NCBI GenBank assembly: GCA_964510955.1
Contig: CAZEDW010000002.1
Span: 62,001-126,000, forward strand
Source: JAFLCM01 sp964510955
Lineage (GTDB): Bacteria > Planctomycetota > Phycisphaerae > Phycisphaerales > UBA1924
Reading direction: 5' to 3'
DNA length: 64,000 nt
Shown: piece after piece, positions 17,143 through 26,161 of the stretch
Position numbering within the stretch: the stretch's first letter is position 1
How the letters are laid out: each line of letters begins with the position of its first letter
Notes under the pieces: generated by a model
Databases searched by the model: none
Told to the model about the DNA's origin: nothing
The model's input: the letters and a program-made list of their open reading frames with translations, nothing else
Program-made: the position numbers and the translations under genes

Positions 17143-18869
17143 CCACCCTCTCGTCAGGCTCCCCAGCAACGACCCTGCGCTACGACGCGCGGTCGCTGGC
17201 CCGCGCGCTCATCGCCTCGCGGGCGGCGAGCGAGAACGATCTCCGCGTCGCCGCCGAGGTGGCCCGGCGCAACGGCGTGACCGACTTGCGGGCGCTGCTC
17301 GACCTGGGCTCCATCAGCGAGGAGGCGTTGGCCGGGGCTCTGTGCGCCTGGTCGGGGTGCCCGCGCTGGCGCGGCGCAGACGAGACCGGCACGCTGCTGG
17401 ACGCCGAGACTGGCCTCCCGCTGGAGTTCATGAAGTCCCACGGCGTGCTGGCGCTCGATTCGCCGGAGGCCGGCGGCCCGCTTCGGCTGGTGGTGGCCGA
17501 CCCGTCTGACCACCTCGGCTGGGCCTCGGTGCAGGCCCGCTTCGCCGGGCGCGAGCAGCGCGTGCTGATCGGAACCCAGAAGGAGATCACGCAGTTCCTC
17601 GCCGAGCGCGGCGTGTCCGCCGAGGCCGCCGACGCGGACGCCCCCGGCTCCGGCGCGGGCGGGGCATTGGACATCTCCAGCGAGATCGGGCAGCTCCGCG
17701 AGCTGGCGTCCGAAGCGCCGGTGATCCGCTTCTTCAACCAGGCCGCCGACCGGGCCATGGACCTGGGCGCTTCCGACCTGCACCTGGAGCGATTCGACCG
17801 GCGCGTGTCGCTGCGGATGCGGGTCGACGGCGTGCTGGTCGACCAGCCCCCGCCGGCCGCGGCGATGTACGAGGCCCTGATGTGCCGCATCAAGATCCTC
17901 GCCAACCTCGACATCGCCGAGCGCCGGCGCTCGCAGGACGGGCGCATCCGCCTGCGGCTCAGGGGGCGCGCCATCGACATGCGCGTGTCCATCGTCCCGA
18001 CCACCTACGGCCAGGACGCGGTGATCCGCCTCCAGGACCGTCAGCGCCTCGCCGACATCAAGCTCGAGGACCTCGGGTTCGCCGACGCGGATATCGCCCG
18101 GCTGTTCAAGGCCGCCGACAAGTCGCACGGCATCGTCCTCATCACCGGCCCCACCGGCAGCGGCAAGACCACCACGCTCTACGCCCTGCTCCGGCGCCTG
18201 GTGAACATTGAGACCAAGGTCATCACCGTCGAAGACCCCGTCGAGTACCAGATGGACGGTGTCACGCAGATCCAGGTGAACCCGGCGATCAACCTCACCT
18301 TCGGCAACACCCTCCGCAACATCCTCCGCCACGACCCCGATGTGATCCTCGTCGGCGAGATCCGCGACAAGGAAACCGCCGAGATGGCGTTCCAGGCCGC
18401 GCTCACCGGCCACATGGTGCTCAGCACCCTGCACACCAACGACGTGCCCAGCACGTTCATCCGGCTGCTCGACATGGGCGTCGAGCCCTACCTGGTCAAC
18501 GCGGCGGTCGAGGGCGTGCAGGCCCAGCGCCTGGTGCGCCGCCTCTGCCGCGCCTGCTCCAACGCGCCGGACAAGCGCGAGAGCTGCCGCGAGTGCGGGC
18601 GGATCGGCTACAAGGGACGCCTGGCGGTGATGGAGTTCACCGGCGTCTCGCCCGCCATCAAGCGGGCGCTCCTGCAGGGCGCCGACGAGCACCGCCTCCG
18701 CGAGATCCTGCTGTCCGAGGGGTATCTCCCCATGCGCGTCGATGCCCAGCGGCTGGTCGACGAGAAGAAGACCGACGAGGCCGAAGTGGTGCGGGCGCTG
18801 GGCCAGGCCGGTTCTGAGGCTGAGGACCACCTCAAGGGCGCCGGAAGCTCCGGGAGGGCCGGCGCATGA
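17139..18869 (+). CDS. gspE: Type II secretion ATPase GspE
   Basis: The cytoplasmic hexameric ATPase that powers pseudopilus assembly. The 576-residue protein has an N-terminal GspE N1-type domain (about 1-150), then Walker A GPTGSGKTTT at residue 337, the Asp box VEDPVEY near 364, Walker B ILVGEIRD near 403, the His box LSTLHTND, and a tetracysteine zinc motif near 470-490. The zinc loop is short (CRAC, 9 residues, CREC) compared with about 30 residues in typical GspE or the copy at 57 kb. GTG at 17139 is chosen because it overlaps the gspG stop; the stop overlaps gspF (ATGA). Confidence 0.94.
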   Translation: MTTLSSGSPATTLRYDARSLARALIASRAASENDLRVAAEVARRNGVTDLRALLDLGSISEEALAGALCAWSGCPRWRGADETGTLLDAETGLPLEFMKSHGVLALDSPEAGGPLRLVVADPSDHLGWASVQARFAGREQRVLIGTQKEITQFLAERGVSAEAADADAPGSGAGGALDISSEIGQLRELASEAPVIRFFNQAADRAMDLGASDLHLERFDRRVSLRMRVDGVLVDQPPPAAAMYEALMCRIKILANLDIAERRRSQDGRIRLRLRGRAIDMRVSIVPTTYGQDAVIRLQDRQRLADIKLEDLGFADADIARLFKAADKSHGIVLITGPTGSGKTTTLYALLRRLVNIETKVITVEDPVEYQMDGVTQIQVNPAINLTFGNTLRNILRHDPDVILVGEIRDKETAEMAFQAALTGHMVLSTLHTNDVPSTFIRLLDMGVEPYLVNAAVEGVQAQRLVRRLCRACSNAPDKRESCRECGRIGYKGRLAVMEFTGVSPAIKRALLQGADEHRLREILLSEGYLPMRVDAQRLVDEKKTDEAEVVRALGQAGSEAEDHLKGAGSSGRAGA

Positions 18870-20137
18870 CCCGCTTCGCGTTTTCCGCGATGCCGGCGTT
18901 TCCCGGCGCGTCGGCCGGGGGCGCCACCGCGGGCTCGCGGCTGGGCGCCATCGTCCGCGGCGTCCGGGAGGCGGCCGACGAGCGGGCGCTGCGCGCGGCC
19001 CTCAAGGCCGAGGGACTGATCGCCGTCGATGTCCGCCCTCACAGCGCGCTCCATGCCCTGCGGGCCGCCCTGGCCTCGGGCCCCGGGGCCGGCGGGGCGC
19101 GGGTCCGCGCGTCCGACGCGGCGTGGTTCTTCCAGACGCTCGCCATGCTGCTCAAGCACAGCGTGCCCGTGGAGGAATCATTGGGCACCATGGAGGAGCT
19201 GTCGCCCACCGACCGCGTCCGCGGCGCGTGCTCGCGCGTCCGCGAGTCGCTCCGCGCCGGCTCCGCGCTCGCCGACGCCGTCGCCAAGGTCCCTGGGCTG
19301 GCGGCGCCGCAGCACCTGGCCCTGCTCCGCAGCGGCCAGGGCAGCGGCAGGCTCGACCACGCCGTCGAGCTTGTGAACCGGTCCATGGCCTCGGCGCGTG
19401 AGCTGCGCTCGGCGCTCGCCGCCGGGCTGGTCTACCCGGTGATCCTGGGCGTGGCGTCCATCGGGGTGCTGTGGCTGCTGGCGACGTTTGTGATCCCGCG
19501 CTTCGCCGAGACGCTCGAATCGCTGGGCGGCGAGCTGCCGTGGCAGACCTCGTTCACGCTCCGCGCGGCCGGGGTCTTGGTGTGGGGGGTGCCCATCGCA
19601 CTGGTCGCGCTGCTGCTGGGCTGGAAATCGCGCGGCGCGTGGCTGACCGCCGAAGCCCGCGAGCGCTTGGCCGCCTTCACGCTCCGCACCCCGGTGATCG
19701 GGAAGCTGCTGTGGAACGCCCAGGGCGTGATGGCCTGCGACACCATGGCCACCATGATCGAGGGCGGCGCCGACGTGCTGGCGGCGGTCTCGCAGGCGCA
19801 GGACGTCGTGAGCAACCGGGTGATCGCCCGGCGCCTGGGGGTTGCCCACCAGAAGACCCGCGAGGGCCTCGAGATCGGCCGGGCCTTCCGCGAGAACAAC
19901 GTGCTCCCGCCAACCCCACAGGCCGTGCTCCAGATCGCGGTCCGGGCCGGCGACCTGCCCGGCGGCCTCAAGCAGGCGGCCGAGGTGTGCCGCCAGGAAC
20001 AGGCCCGCGTCACCCAGCGGCTGCTCGCGCTCATGGGTCCGGCCCTGATCCTCGTCATGGCGGCGAGCGTGGGCTGGGTGGTCTGGAGCCTGGTGAGCGG
20101 CATGCTCGCCCTGAATGAAGTCGGCAGTTCGCTGTGA
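18866..20137 (+). CDS. gspF: Type II secretion inner-membrane platform protein GspF
   Basis: The polytopic platform of the T2SS. The 423-residue protein has two T2SSF repeats (first from about residue 90 with WFFQTLAMLLKHSVPVEESL, second from about 290 with ACDTMATMIEGGADVLAAV) and three hydrophobic segments, near residues 190-215, 230-250 and 390-415. The ATG at 18866 overlaps the gspE stop by 4 nt. It is the second GspF-family gene of the window and only distantly like the pilC gene at 7.1 kb, consistent with two separate machines. Confidence 0.92.
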   Translation: MTRFAFSAMPAFPGASAGGATAGSRLGAIVRGVREAADERALRAALKAEGLIAVDVRPHSALHALRAALASGPGAGGARVRASDAAWFFQTLAMLLKHSVPVEESLGTMEELSPTDRVRGACSRVRESLRAGSALADAVAKVPGLAAPQHLALLRSGQGSGRLDHAVELVNRSMASARELRSALAAGLVYPVILGVASIGVLWLLATFVIPRFAETLESLGGELPWQTSFTLRAAGVLVWGVPIALVALLLGWKSRGAWLTAEARERLAAFTLRTPVIGKLLWNAQGVMACDTMATMIEGGADVLAAVSQAQDVVSNRVIARRLGVAHQKTREGLEIGRAFRENNVLPPTPQAVLQIAVRAGDLPGGLKQAAEVCRQEQARVTQRLLALMGPALILVMAASVGWVVWSLVSGMLALNEVGSSL

Positions 20138-20192
20138 GATCACGTTTCGCGCTGAAAGAAGTCTGAACGAAGCCAAGCCCTGGAGGTTCATG

Positions 20193-22430
20193 ATGAATCG
20201 CACAATCCACGCCCGCGTAGTCGTCGCCCTCGCCGGCGGCGCGACGGCTCTTTCGCTCTCGATGGGCGGGTGTTCCAGAGGCGTGAACCACCTCGCCGGC
20301 CCGACGCGCGCCCCCAGCGCCACCGGCGCCCCCGCGGCGTGGACCTACACCGGCCGCCCCGTGACCGAGATGATCGCCGCGGTTCCCGTGCCCCCCGGGT
20401 CCGGCGCCGACGACGCGGCGTCCGGCGCCCGCCTGGTGAGCGAGCAGGTCATCACCATGGACGACGCCGGCGTGAGCCGCGGTGAGGGGCTGTCGCCCGG
20501 GGCGGTGACCAAGCAGCCCGGCGAGCTGCTGAAGGTCAAGTACGCCGCCAACAACGCGCCGGCCACCGAGGTGCTCCACGTCCTGCTCGGCCAGCTTCTC
20601 AACCGCCCGTACATCGTCGACCCCAAGGTCACCAACACCGTCTCGCTTGACGTCGACGAGGAGATGACCCGCGCCGAGCTGCTCGACTTCCTCGGCGCCC
20701 TGTGCTCGATGTACGACTGGGCCATCGAAGACCGCGACGGTGTGATGATGGTCCGCCAGGCGGGCGGGCGCTCCAAGATGGTCACCGCGCCGATGCTCAC
20801 CGGTCAGGCGGCGAACGAGTCGGAAATGCCCGCCGTCCGCATCCGAAAACTCAAGTACGCCTCGCCCGACTCGGTCGTCACCGTGCTGAAAGAACTGATG
20901 AGCGAGGGCGCCAAGCAGCTCGTCACCGGCCGGATGATCGTGATGGCCGACACCGTCCGCCAGGTCAACCGCATGTCGCGCCTGATCTCGGCGCTGGATA
21001 CGAGCACGTTCGAGGGCGTCAACGTCTGGACCTACCGCCTCTCGACCCGCACACCCGACGACGCCGCCAACATCCTCGACAAGATCCTGCTGGGCAGCAA
21101 GGCCAACCCGGCCGGTGCCGACCCGCTGGCCACCTTTGTCCCCGTCACGGGCTCGGACCGGCTGATCGTGCTGTCGCGTGACGCCTCGCTGCGCCCGCTC
21201 GTCAAGACGTTCGTCGAGCAGGTGGACCAGCCGCCCGACAAGAGCCGGCGCCAGCGCTACCTCTACCGCGTGCAGAACATGGAGCCGTCGGCGCTTCTGG
21301 CGTTCGCCTCGGCGGCGATGCCCGACAAGATCGAATCGTCCGGCGGCGCCGGCGTGCCGCCCGGCTCCGCCGCCAGCGCCCAGGGGGGCGCGAGCAAGCG
21401 CCCCGTCCGCATGGTGCTGGAGCAGAGCGAGCGACTCTTCCTCATTGAGGCGGCCCCGGCCGACTACGCCGACGTGCTCTCGTTCCTCAAGTCCGTCGAC
21501 CGCCCCAAGATGCAGGTGGTGATCAACAGCACCATCGCCGAGGTCGCCCTCACCGGCAGCCTCGAGTTCGGCGTGCAGTACTTCTTCCAGGGCGACGCCG
21601 TGAAGAAGCTCGGCATCATCGGCCTCACCGGCAGCCCCGGCCTGCCCGTCGGCTCGCCCACCGGCAGCGTCTTCCTGACCGCCTCCGACGGCATCGCGCT
21701 GGTCCAGGCGCTGCAGCGCGAGTCCAAGGTCGAGATCCTCAGCCAGCCGCAGGTCTTCGCCCGCGACGGCATCAAGGCCACCATCAACGTCGGCGGCCAG
21801 ACCCCCGTGGCCAAGTCCAGCGCCGAAACCCCCGCCCAGACCAGCGGCACCACCCTCTCGCGCACCGACATCGATTACAAGGACACCGGCGTCAAGCTCG
21901 AAATCGAGCCCAAGATCAACGAGTCCGGCATCGTCCGCCTCAAGATCACCCAGGAGAACCGCGTCATCGCCGCCCCGGACACCTCCACCCAGGCCGGCAC
22001 CATCAGCCCCAACTTCCAGACCCGCACCGTCACCACCGAGGTCGAGGTGCCCAACGGCCGCACCGTGGTGCTCGGCGGCTTCATCGACCACCGCAAGGAA
22101 AAGCGCGTCGCAAAGGTGCCCATCCTCGGCAGCCTCCCGCTCATCGGCGAGGTGTTCACCGCCACGTTCGACAAGACCGACAAGACCGAGCTGCTGCTCA
22201 CCATCACCCCGACCATCATCCCCGAGCCGTCCGAAACGGTGGCGGTGATGAGCGACTTCCTCCGCGCCGCCGACAACGTCCGCTCGGTGTTCAACGACAA
22301 CCTCCGCGACCTGCCCCGCGGGATGCTGCACGATCCTGAGTACGGCCTGACCGAGCCGAGCGTCCCCAAGGCGGCGACCATCCCCGAACTCGGCTCGCCC
22401 GCCGCCCCGCCCGCGCCCGCCCCGCAATGA
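20193..22430 (+). CDS. gspD: Type II secretion outer-membrane secretin GspD
   Basis: The outer-membrane channel of the T2SS and the only secretin in this window. The 745-residue protein starts with a lipoprotein-type signal ending in LSMGGC (Cys27). N0, N1 and N2 ring domains cover about residues 110-400, and the secretin domain 440-690 has the conserved VEILSQPQVFARDGIKATINVG, the VPNGRTVVLGGFI and the VPILGSLPLIGEVF motifs. GGAGG (20182-20186) precedes two adjacent ATGs; 20193 has better spacing than 20190. An open frame back to 20115 overlaps gspF and is not needed. The lipobox suggests piloting without a separate pilotin. Confidence 0.95.
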   Translation: MNRTIHARVVVALAGGATALSLSMGGCSRGVNHLAGPTRAPSATGAPAAWTYTGRPVTEMIAAVPVPPGSGADDAASGARLVSEQVITMDDAGVSRGEGLSPGAVTKQPGELLKVKYAANNAPATEVLHVLLGQLLNRPYIVDPKVTNTVSLDVDEEMTRAELLDFLGALCSMYDWAIEDRDGVMMVRQAGGRSKMVTAPMLTGQAANESEMPAVRIRKLKYASPDSVVTVLKELMSEGAKQLVTGRMIVMADTVRQVNRMSRLISALDTSTFEGVNVWTYRLSTRTPDDAANILDKILLGSKANPAGADPLATFVPVTGSDRLIVLSRDASLRPLVKTFVEQVDQPPDKSRRQRYLYRVQNMEPSALLAFASAAMPDKIESSGGAGVPPGSAASAQGGASKRPVRMVLEQSERLFLIEAAPADYADVLSFLKSVDRPKMQVVINSTIAEVALTGSLEFGVQYFFQGDAVKKLGIIGLTGSPGLPVGSPTGSVFLTASDGIALVQALQRESKVEILSQPQVFARDGIKATINVGGQTPVAKSSAETPAQTSGTTLSRTDIDYKDTGVKLEIEPKINESGIVRLKITQENRVIAAPDTSTQAGTISPNFQTRTVTTEVEVPNGRTVVLGGFIDHRKEKRVAKVPILGSLPLIGEVFTATFDKTDKTELLLTITPTIIPEPSETVAVMSDFLRAADNVRSVFNDNLRDLPRGMLHDPEYGLTEPSVPKAATIPELGSPAAPPAPAPQ

Positions 22431-22816
22431 GATCACGCGCGTTCACCCTCCTCGAGGCCGTCCTGGCCCTGGCGATCCTGGGCCTGGCGGTCGGCGCGTG
22501 CCTGCAGCTCCGCGCCGAGCTGGGCGCCTCCGCGCGCACCGTCGCCCGCCACACCGCCGCCGACAACCGCGCCGACTCGCTGTTCCAGGAGATCATCAAC
22601 GGCGTGCTGCCCGGCGCCGAGATCGACCCCCAGACCGGCGCCGCGTTCTGGGCCGGAACCCACGCGGGCACGCCGTTCCGGGTCGAGCGTTCGACCGTCC
22701 GTGTCACCAACCCAGTGGCCGGTCAGACCGACCACCCGGTCGCCCAGACGCTGACGATGTACCGCTACACGATCACGCTGGGCAAGGAGAAATCGGAGTT
22801 CCTGTGGCACAAGTAG
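22427..22816 (+). CDS. gspI: Minor pseudopilin GspI-like
   Basis: A 129-residue pseudopilin with a very short leader (MRSRA|FTLLE, Glu at mature position 5) and the helix AVLALAILGLAVGACLQL. Length and position between gspD and a GspJ-like gene match GspI, a tip-complex subunit. The ATG overlaps the gspD stop by 4 nt. Its 3' end carries the Shine-Dalgarno (GGAG, 22795-22798) and probable GTG start of the next gene. Confidence 0.85.
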   Translation: MRSRAFTLLEAVLALAILGLAVGACLQLRAELGASARTVARHTAADNRADSLFQEIINGVLPGAEIDPQTGAAFWAGTHAGTPFRVERSTVRVTNPVAGQTDHPVAQTLTMYRYTITLGKEKSEFLWHK

Positions 22817-23595
22817 GCCGCCCATCCCACGTCCCGTGCCACGGGCTTCCCGTCTTCTGGATGCCCGTGGTAACTGAGACAGGGGCGGCCAATGACGGCA
22901 GCCCGTGGCACGGGCGCCGCGCCGGGTTCACCCTGCTCGAGGTCGTGCTGGCGCTCAGCATCATGGCCACGATCACCACGCTGGTCGCCGCGCTGTGGGC
23001 ACAAGCCAGGTCATGGGGCGACCAGAACGCCTCGCACCTGCGGGCGCTGAACACCGCCCGGGTCATCGAGACCGCCCAGCGCCAATGGACCGACCGGCGC
23101 CAGGCGGTCGACCTGGGCGTCAACGGCGTGAAGGTGACCGCCCGTCCCGAGCGCATCGAATTCGTCACCGCCACGCCCATCCTCCGCCCCGACTGGCCCA
23201 TCGTCCAGGCCGGCTACGTCATCGAGCCCGACGCCGCGGGCCCCGGCGACACCTGCTCGCTGTGGTACGAGGAAGCCCGCGTGTGGCGCTTCGGCGAGAC
23301 CACCCAGTTCGACCGTCAGCAGATCACCAACCCCGCGACCGGCGACGAGCAGCCGCTGCGGCTCCGCGTTCTCTCGGGCGTGCGCGGGCTCAGGTTTGAG
23401 CGCTTCGGCGCCGGCGACCTGCCCCAGGGGCTGCCCATCCAGGAAGCCCGCGCCCGCGCCACGCCCGAGCAGCGCCGCCTCACGTGGAGGAAGTTCGAAA
23501 AGCTATACAAAGGACCGTTGCCCGCCGTCAGGCTGGTCGGAGACATCGACGCCCAGGAGTTCACATGCGTGTTCGTCATCGAGCTTTCGCGCTGA
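22804..23595 (+). CDS. gspJ: Minor pseudopilin GspJ-like with a repeat-expanded leader
   Basis: A 263-residue pseudopilin with cleavage at AG|FTLLE (Glu5) and the helix VVLALSIMATITTLVAALW; the large C-terminal domain fits GspJ. The GTG at 22804 overlaps the end of gspI and has GGAG 5 nt upstream. It gives a 40-residue leader, most of which is encoded by an 82-bp palindromic element (22833-22914). An ATG at 22861 inside the element would give a shorter leader but has no Shine-Dalgarno. The arrangement mirrors the pseudopilin gene at 2.6-3.3 kb. The stop precedes, in another frame, the overlapping start of gspK. Confidence 0.84.
   Translation: MAQVGRPSHVPCHGLPVFWMPVVTETGAANDGSPWHGRRAGFTLLEVVLALSIMATITTLVAALWAQARSWGDQNASHLRALNTARVIETAQRQWTDRRQAVDLGVNGVKVTARPERIEFVTATPILRPDWPIVQAGYVIEPDAAGPGDTCSLWYEEARVWRFGETTQFDRQQITNPATGDEQPLRLRVLSGVRGLRFERFGAGDLPQGLPIQEARARATPEQRRLTWRKFEKLYKGPLPAVRLVGDIDAQEFTCVFVIELSR
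22833..22914. repeat. 82-bp palindromic REP/MITE-like element, copy A2
   Basis: Perfect 15-bp terminal inverted repeats CCCGTGCCACGGGCT (22833-22847) and AGCCCGTGGCACGGG (22900-22914) flank a 52-nt core. An inner ACGGGC/GCCCGT repeat (22841-22846 and 22862-22867) allows an alternative hairpin. It has the same length and GTGCCAC core as the element at 3237-3318, although the internal sequence differs. It is translated through in the gspJ leader in the same frame as copy A1 (Pro-Cys-His ... Trp-His). Confidence 0.85.
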
Positions 23596-24713
23596 TCATC
23601 GTGCTGCTGGCGGTGGCGATGGTCTTCGCCCTGGGCCTGCAGAGCGCGACGGCGTCGCGCGCCGCGCTGCTCGAATCGCGGATGATTACCGAGCGGGTGC
23701 GCGGCGAGCGCACCGCCCGCGCCGCCGCCGCGCTGGTGCTCCGTGGTCTCACCACGCCGCCCGACGGCACGCGCCGTGAAGCGGAGATCGGTCTGGGCCC
23801 CGGCGGGACCGCGACACCCGACGGCCCGGGGCTCGCGTCCGCCGCGACGCAGGACGAAAAGCCCCAGACCCCGGACCTGCCCGAGATCCTCAAGGAAATC
23901 CTCGGCGTCAAGTCCGACGACATCAAGAAGGGCGCCGACGCCGCCACGCGCGCGGCGCTGGCGGGCATCGACGGCGGCGGGCTGACCGGGCGCACACCTC
24001 CCGCGGGCCTGGACATGCTCAAGAAGTTCGGCCTGCCCGCCAAGCCCGTCGAGCTCACCGTGGACGCCACCCGCTACCGCGTCACGCTCAGCGACGCGAT
24101 GGGTGGGCTCAACATCAACCGCGCCGACGAGGACCGCCTGGTCCGCTACCTCAAGCTGAAGAGCATCGATGACCGAACCGCCCGCGCCCTGGCGCAGCAG
24201 ATCATCGACTGGCGCGACCCGGACGATTTCAAGCACGAGCTCGGCGCCGAGTCCACCGAGTACCGGCGGCGCGGCGTCGTCCCCCGCAACGCCGACTTCT
24301 TCGCCCTCGAAGAGCTGCTGTACCTCCCCGACATGACCCGCGAAATCTTCGACCGCATCAAGGGCGACCTGTGCGTCACCGGCGACGCCAAGGCGCACCT
24401 CGCCAGCGCGTCCCCCGAGGTGCTGCGGAGTATCGAGGGCATGACCGGCGACAGCGTCTCGCAGATCGTCAGGCTGCGTGAATCCGGCGCGCTGACCCAG
24501 GAGTCCGCCGCGGCCTCGCTCCGGGCCGCGTGGGACCGGGCCAGGGCGGACGTCAGGTTTGAGCCTTCACCCGTGGTGCGATTCATCGTGCAGCCGCTGT
24601 ACCGCGAGCTCGAAAAGGGCGAGCGCCAGCCCGTCCCCGACGCCCGCAGGTTCGAGGGCCTCGCGGTGATTGCCGATGACGGCCTGAAGGAGTTGGGAAT
24701 CCGAGCGCCGTGA
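23565..24713 (+). CDS. gspK: Minor pseudopilin GspK-like
   Basis: A 382-residue protein with a GspK-type N-terminus: a basic leader, FALIIVLLAVAMVFALGLQ helix, and no Glu5, as expected for the tip subunit GspK. The large domain contains a helix-hairpin-helix-like pair typical of GspK: LNINRADEDRLVRYL with IIDWRDPDD (about residues 185-225), then a YLPDM segment and a second ASPEVLRSIEGM repeat (about 280-300). CAGGAG is 5 nt upstream of the ATG. It overlaps the end of gspJ by 31 nt. It is followed by a 140-nt gap before the GspL-like gene, the only sizeable break in the operon. Confidence 0.88.
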   Translation: MRVRHRAFALIIVLLAVAMVFALGLQSATASRAALLESRMITERVRGERTARAAAALVLRGLTTPPDGTRREAEIGLGPGGTATPDGPGLASAATQDEKPQTPDLPEILKEILGVKSDDIKKGADAATRAALAGIDGGGLTGRTPPAGLDMLKKFGLPAKPVELTVDATRYRVTLSDAMGGLNINRADEDRLVRYLKLKSIDDRTARALAQQIIDWRDPDDFKHELGAESTEYRRRGVVPRNADFFALEELLYLPDMTREIFDRIKGDLCVTGDAKAHLASASPEVLRSIEGMTGDSVSQIVRLRESGALTQESAAASLRAAWDRARADVRFEPSPVVRFIVQPLYRELEKGERQPVPDARRFEGLAVIADDGLKELGIRAP

Positions 24714-24853
24714 CGCACGCCGCAAGACACATCAGCCGCCCGCCCGGATCGCGCCGGGCTTCACGCTGCCGACTCCTGGATGAATGTCACGCTCGGTACT
24801 TCGACCTTCGCCCGCGACCCCGCCGCTCTCGCCCATAGAATCGCCACTGCCAA

Positions 24854-26161
24854 ATGCCCTTGATCCCCTGGACAACCCTTTCCGCCGCCGTCGTCGGCGA
24901 TGACCTGGCGCTGGCTCAGGTCTCGGCGGGCGCCTTGGGCGCCCGCACCCGAGCCGGACCGCTGCTGCCGGGGTTCCTCGGCATGGCTCCCGACCAGGCC
25001 CGCCAGGCGATCTCGGCGTGGGGCGCCGCCGCCGACGCACCATCGCTGTCGGGCGCCCGCCTGATCCTCACCATCCCCACCGCATGGTGCGCCGTGCGCG
25101 CGGTGCCCTTTGATGCGCGCCAGTGGCGTTCGGCGCGCGAGGGCGTCATGGCGTCGCTCGAGCAGCTTGTGCCCGTGGCGCCGGCCGATGCGCTCGTCGG
25201 CGTGATCGGCCGCGCCGGCGCCCCGGCGCAGGCGGCGGACGATGCCGTCGCCGCGGGCGGGTTCCTTCTGGCCGCCCGGCGCTCCGCGGTGCAGCCGTGG
25301 ATTGAGAAACTCGAGGCGATCACCGGGGCGAGCGTGACGGCCGTGCTCGCCGCGCCGATGGCGGCCCTGGGACTGGGGTCCCAATCCTCGCCCCGAGCGG
25401 AGATTTTCGATGAGCTGGCCGGCGGCATGACCGTCCGACACAGCTTTGTTCATGGCGAGCTCGCCGACCTCGGCGCGCCGCTGGGCCTGGCCGACGACAC
25501 CTCAGCAGCTTCAGCCCGGCGCCTCCCCGGGGTTTCGGGCGACAGTGGGGGGGCGTCCATCACCGGTGCCGAGCTCGCCGTGGCCGCCGCGCTCGCCGAA
25601 CGGGTCGGCGCAGGTTGCTTCGCGCCCTTGATGGGCCAGGCGCGGACCGCCCCCAGGCGCTGGCTCGTGCCGCTGGCCGCCGCCGCGCTCGCGATGGCGG
25701 CGTTGTGGGGCGCGTCGGCGGTTTCCGATCATCGTTACCAGGCCGCCATCGACCAGCTCGCCGAGCAGCGCAAGCAGTTCGAACCGCAGCGCAAGCTGGC
25801 CGAAGCGACCCGCGCCGAGGCCCGCCGGCTGATCGCCCTGATCGATCAGGGCGTGAACGCGAACGTGAACTCGTGGGCCAGCGTCATGCCCCGTCTCGCC
25901 GCCGCCCAGGGCGCGCTCCCGCAGGACGGGTTCCTCTACTGGGTCCGGCTCGACGCGGAGGGCCTCGAAATGCGGGGCGAAGCCAAGCACGCCGCCGACG
26001 TGCTGCGCGCGCTCGAATCGCCCGGCGGCCCCTTCACCCGTGCCCGCCTCACCGACCCGGTCTCGACCGTCGACGGCCGGGAGCTCGAGACCCTGACCGT
26101 CCGCGCCGACCGCAAGCCCGCGGGTGCCGCCGCGGCCCCGTCGACGGAGGCCAAACCATGA
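24854..26161 (+). CDS. GspL-like (PilM/PilN-type) T2SS assembly protein
   Basis: A 435-residue bitopic protein. The N-terminal half (about 1-220) is an actin-like PilM/GspL cytoplasmic domain; then comes one membrane helix near residues 275-295 (LVPLAAAALAMAALWGASAV), a coiled-coil stretch rich in Gln, Arg and Glu, and a small periplasmic ferredoxin-like region. This is the GspL layout. A TAGAAT hexamer about 12 nt before the ATG in the 140-nt gap after gspK could be a -10 element, so the gene may also be transcribed separately. It overlaps the next gene by 4 nt. Assignment rests on architecture and neighbours. Confidence 0.75.
   Translation: MPLIPWTTLSAAVVGDDLALAQVSAGALGARTRAGPLLPGFLGMAPDQARQAISAWGAAADAPSLSGARLILTIPTAWCAVRAVPFDARQWRSAREGVMASLEQLVPVAPADALVGVIGRAGAPAQAADDAVAAGGFLLAARRSAVQPWIEKLEAITGASVTAVLAAPMAALGLGSQSSPRAEIFDELAGGMTVRHSFVHGELADLGAPLGLADDTSAASARRLPGVSGDSGGASITGAELAVAAALAERVGAGCFAPLMGQARTAPRRWLVPLAAAALAMAALWGASAVSDHRYQAAIDQLAEQRKQFEPQRKLAEATRAEARRLIALIDQGVNANVNSWASVMPRLAAAQGALPQDGFLYWVRLDAEGLEMRGEAKHAADVLRALESPGGPFTRARLTDPVSTVDGRELETLTVRADRKPAGAAAAPSTEAKP

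Noticed and set aside
20055..22436. 793-residue minus-strand ORF
   Set aside because: It is antisense to gspD with the same low-complexity pattern; gspD is unambiguous.
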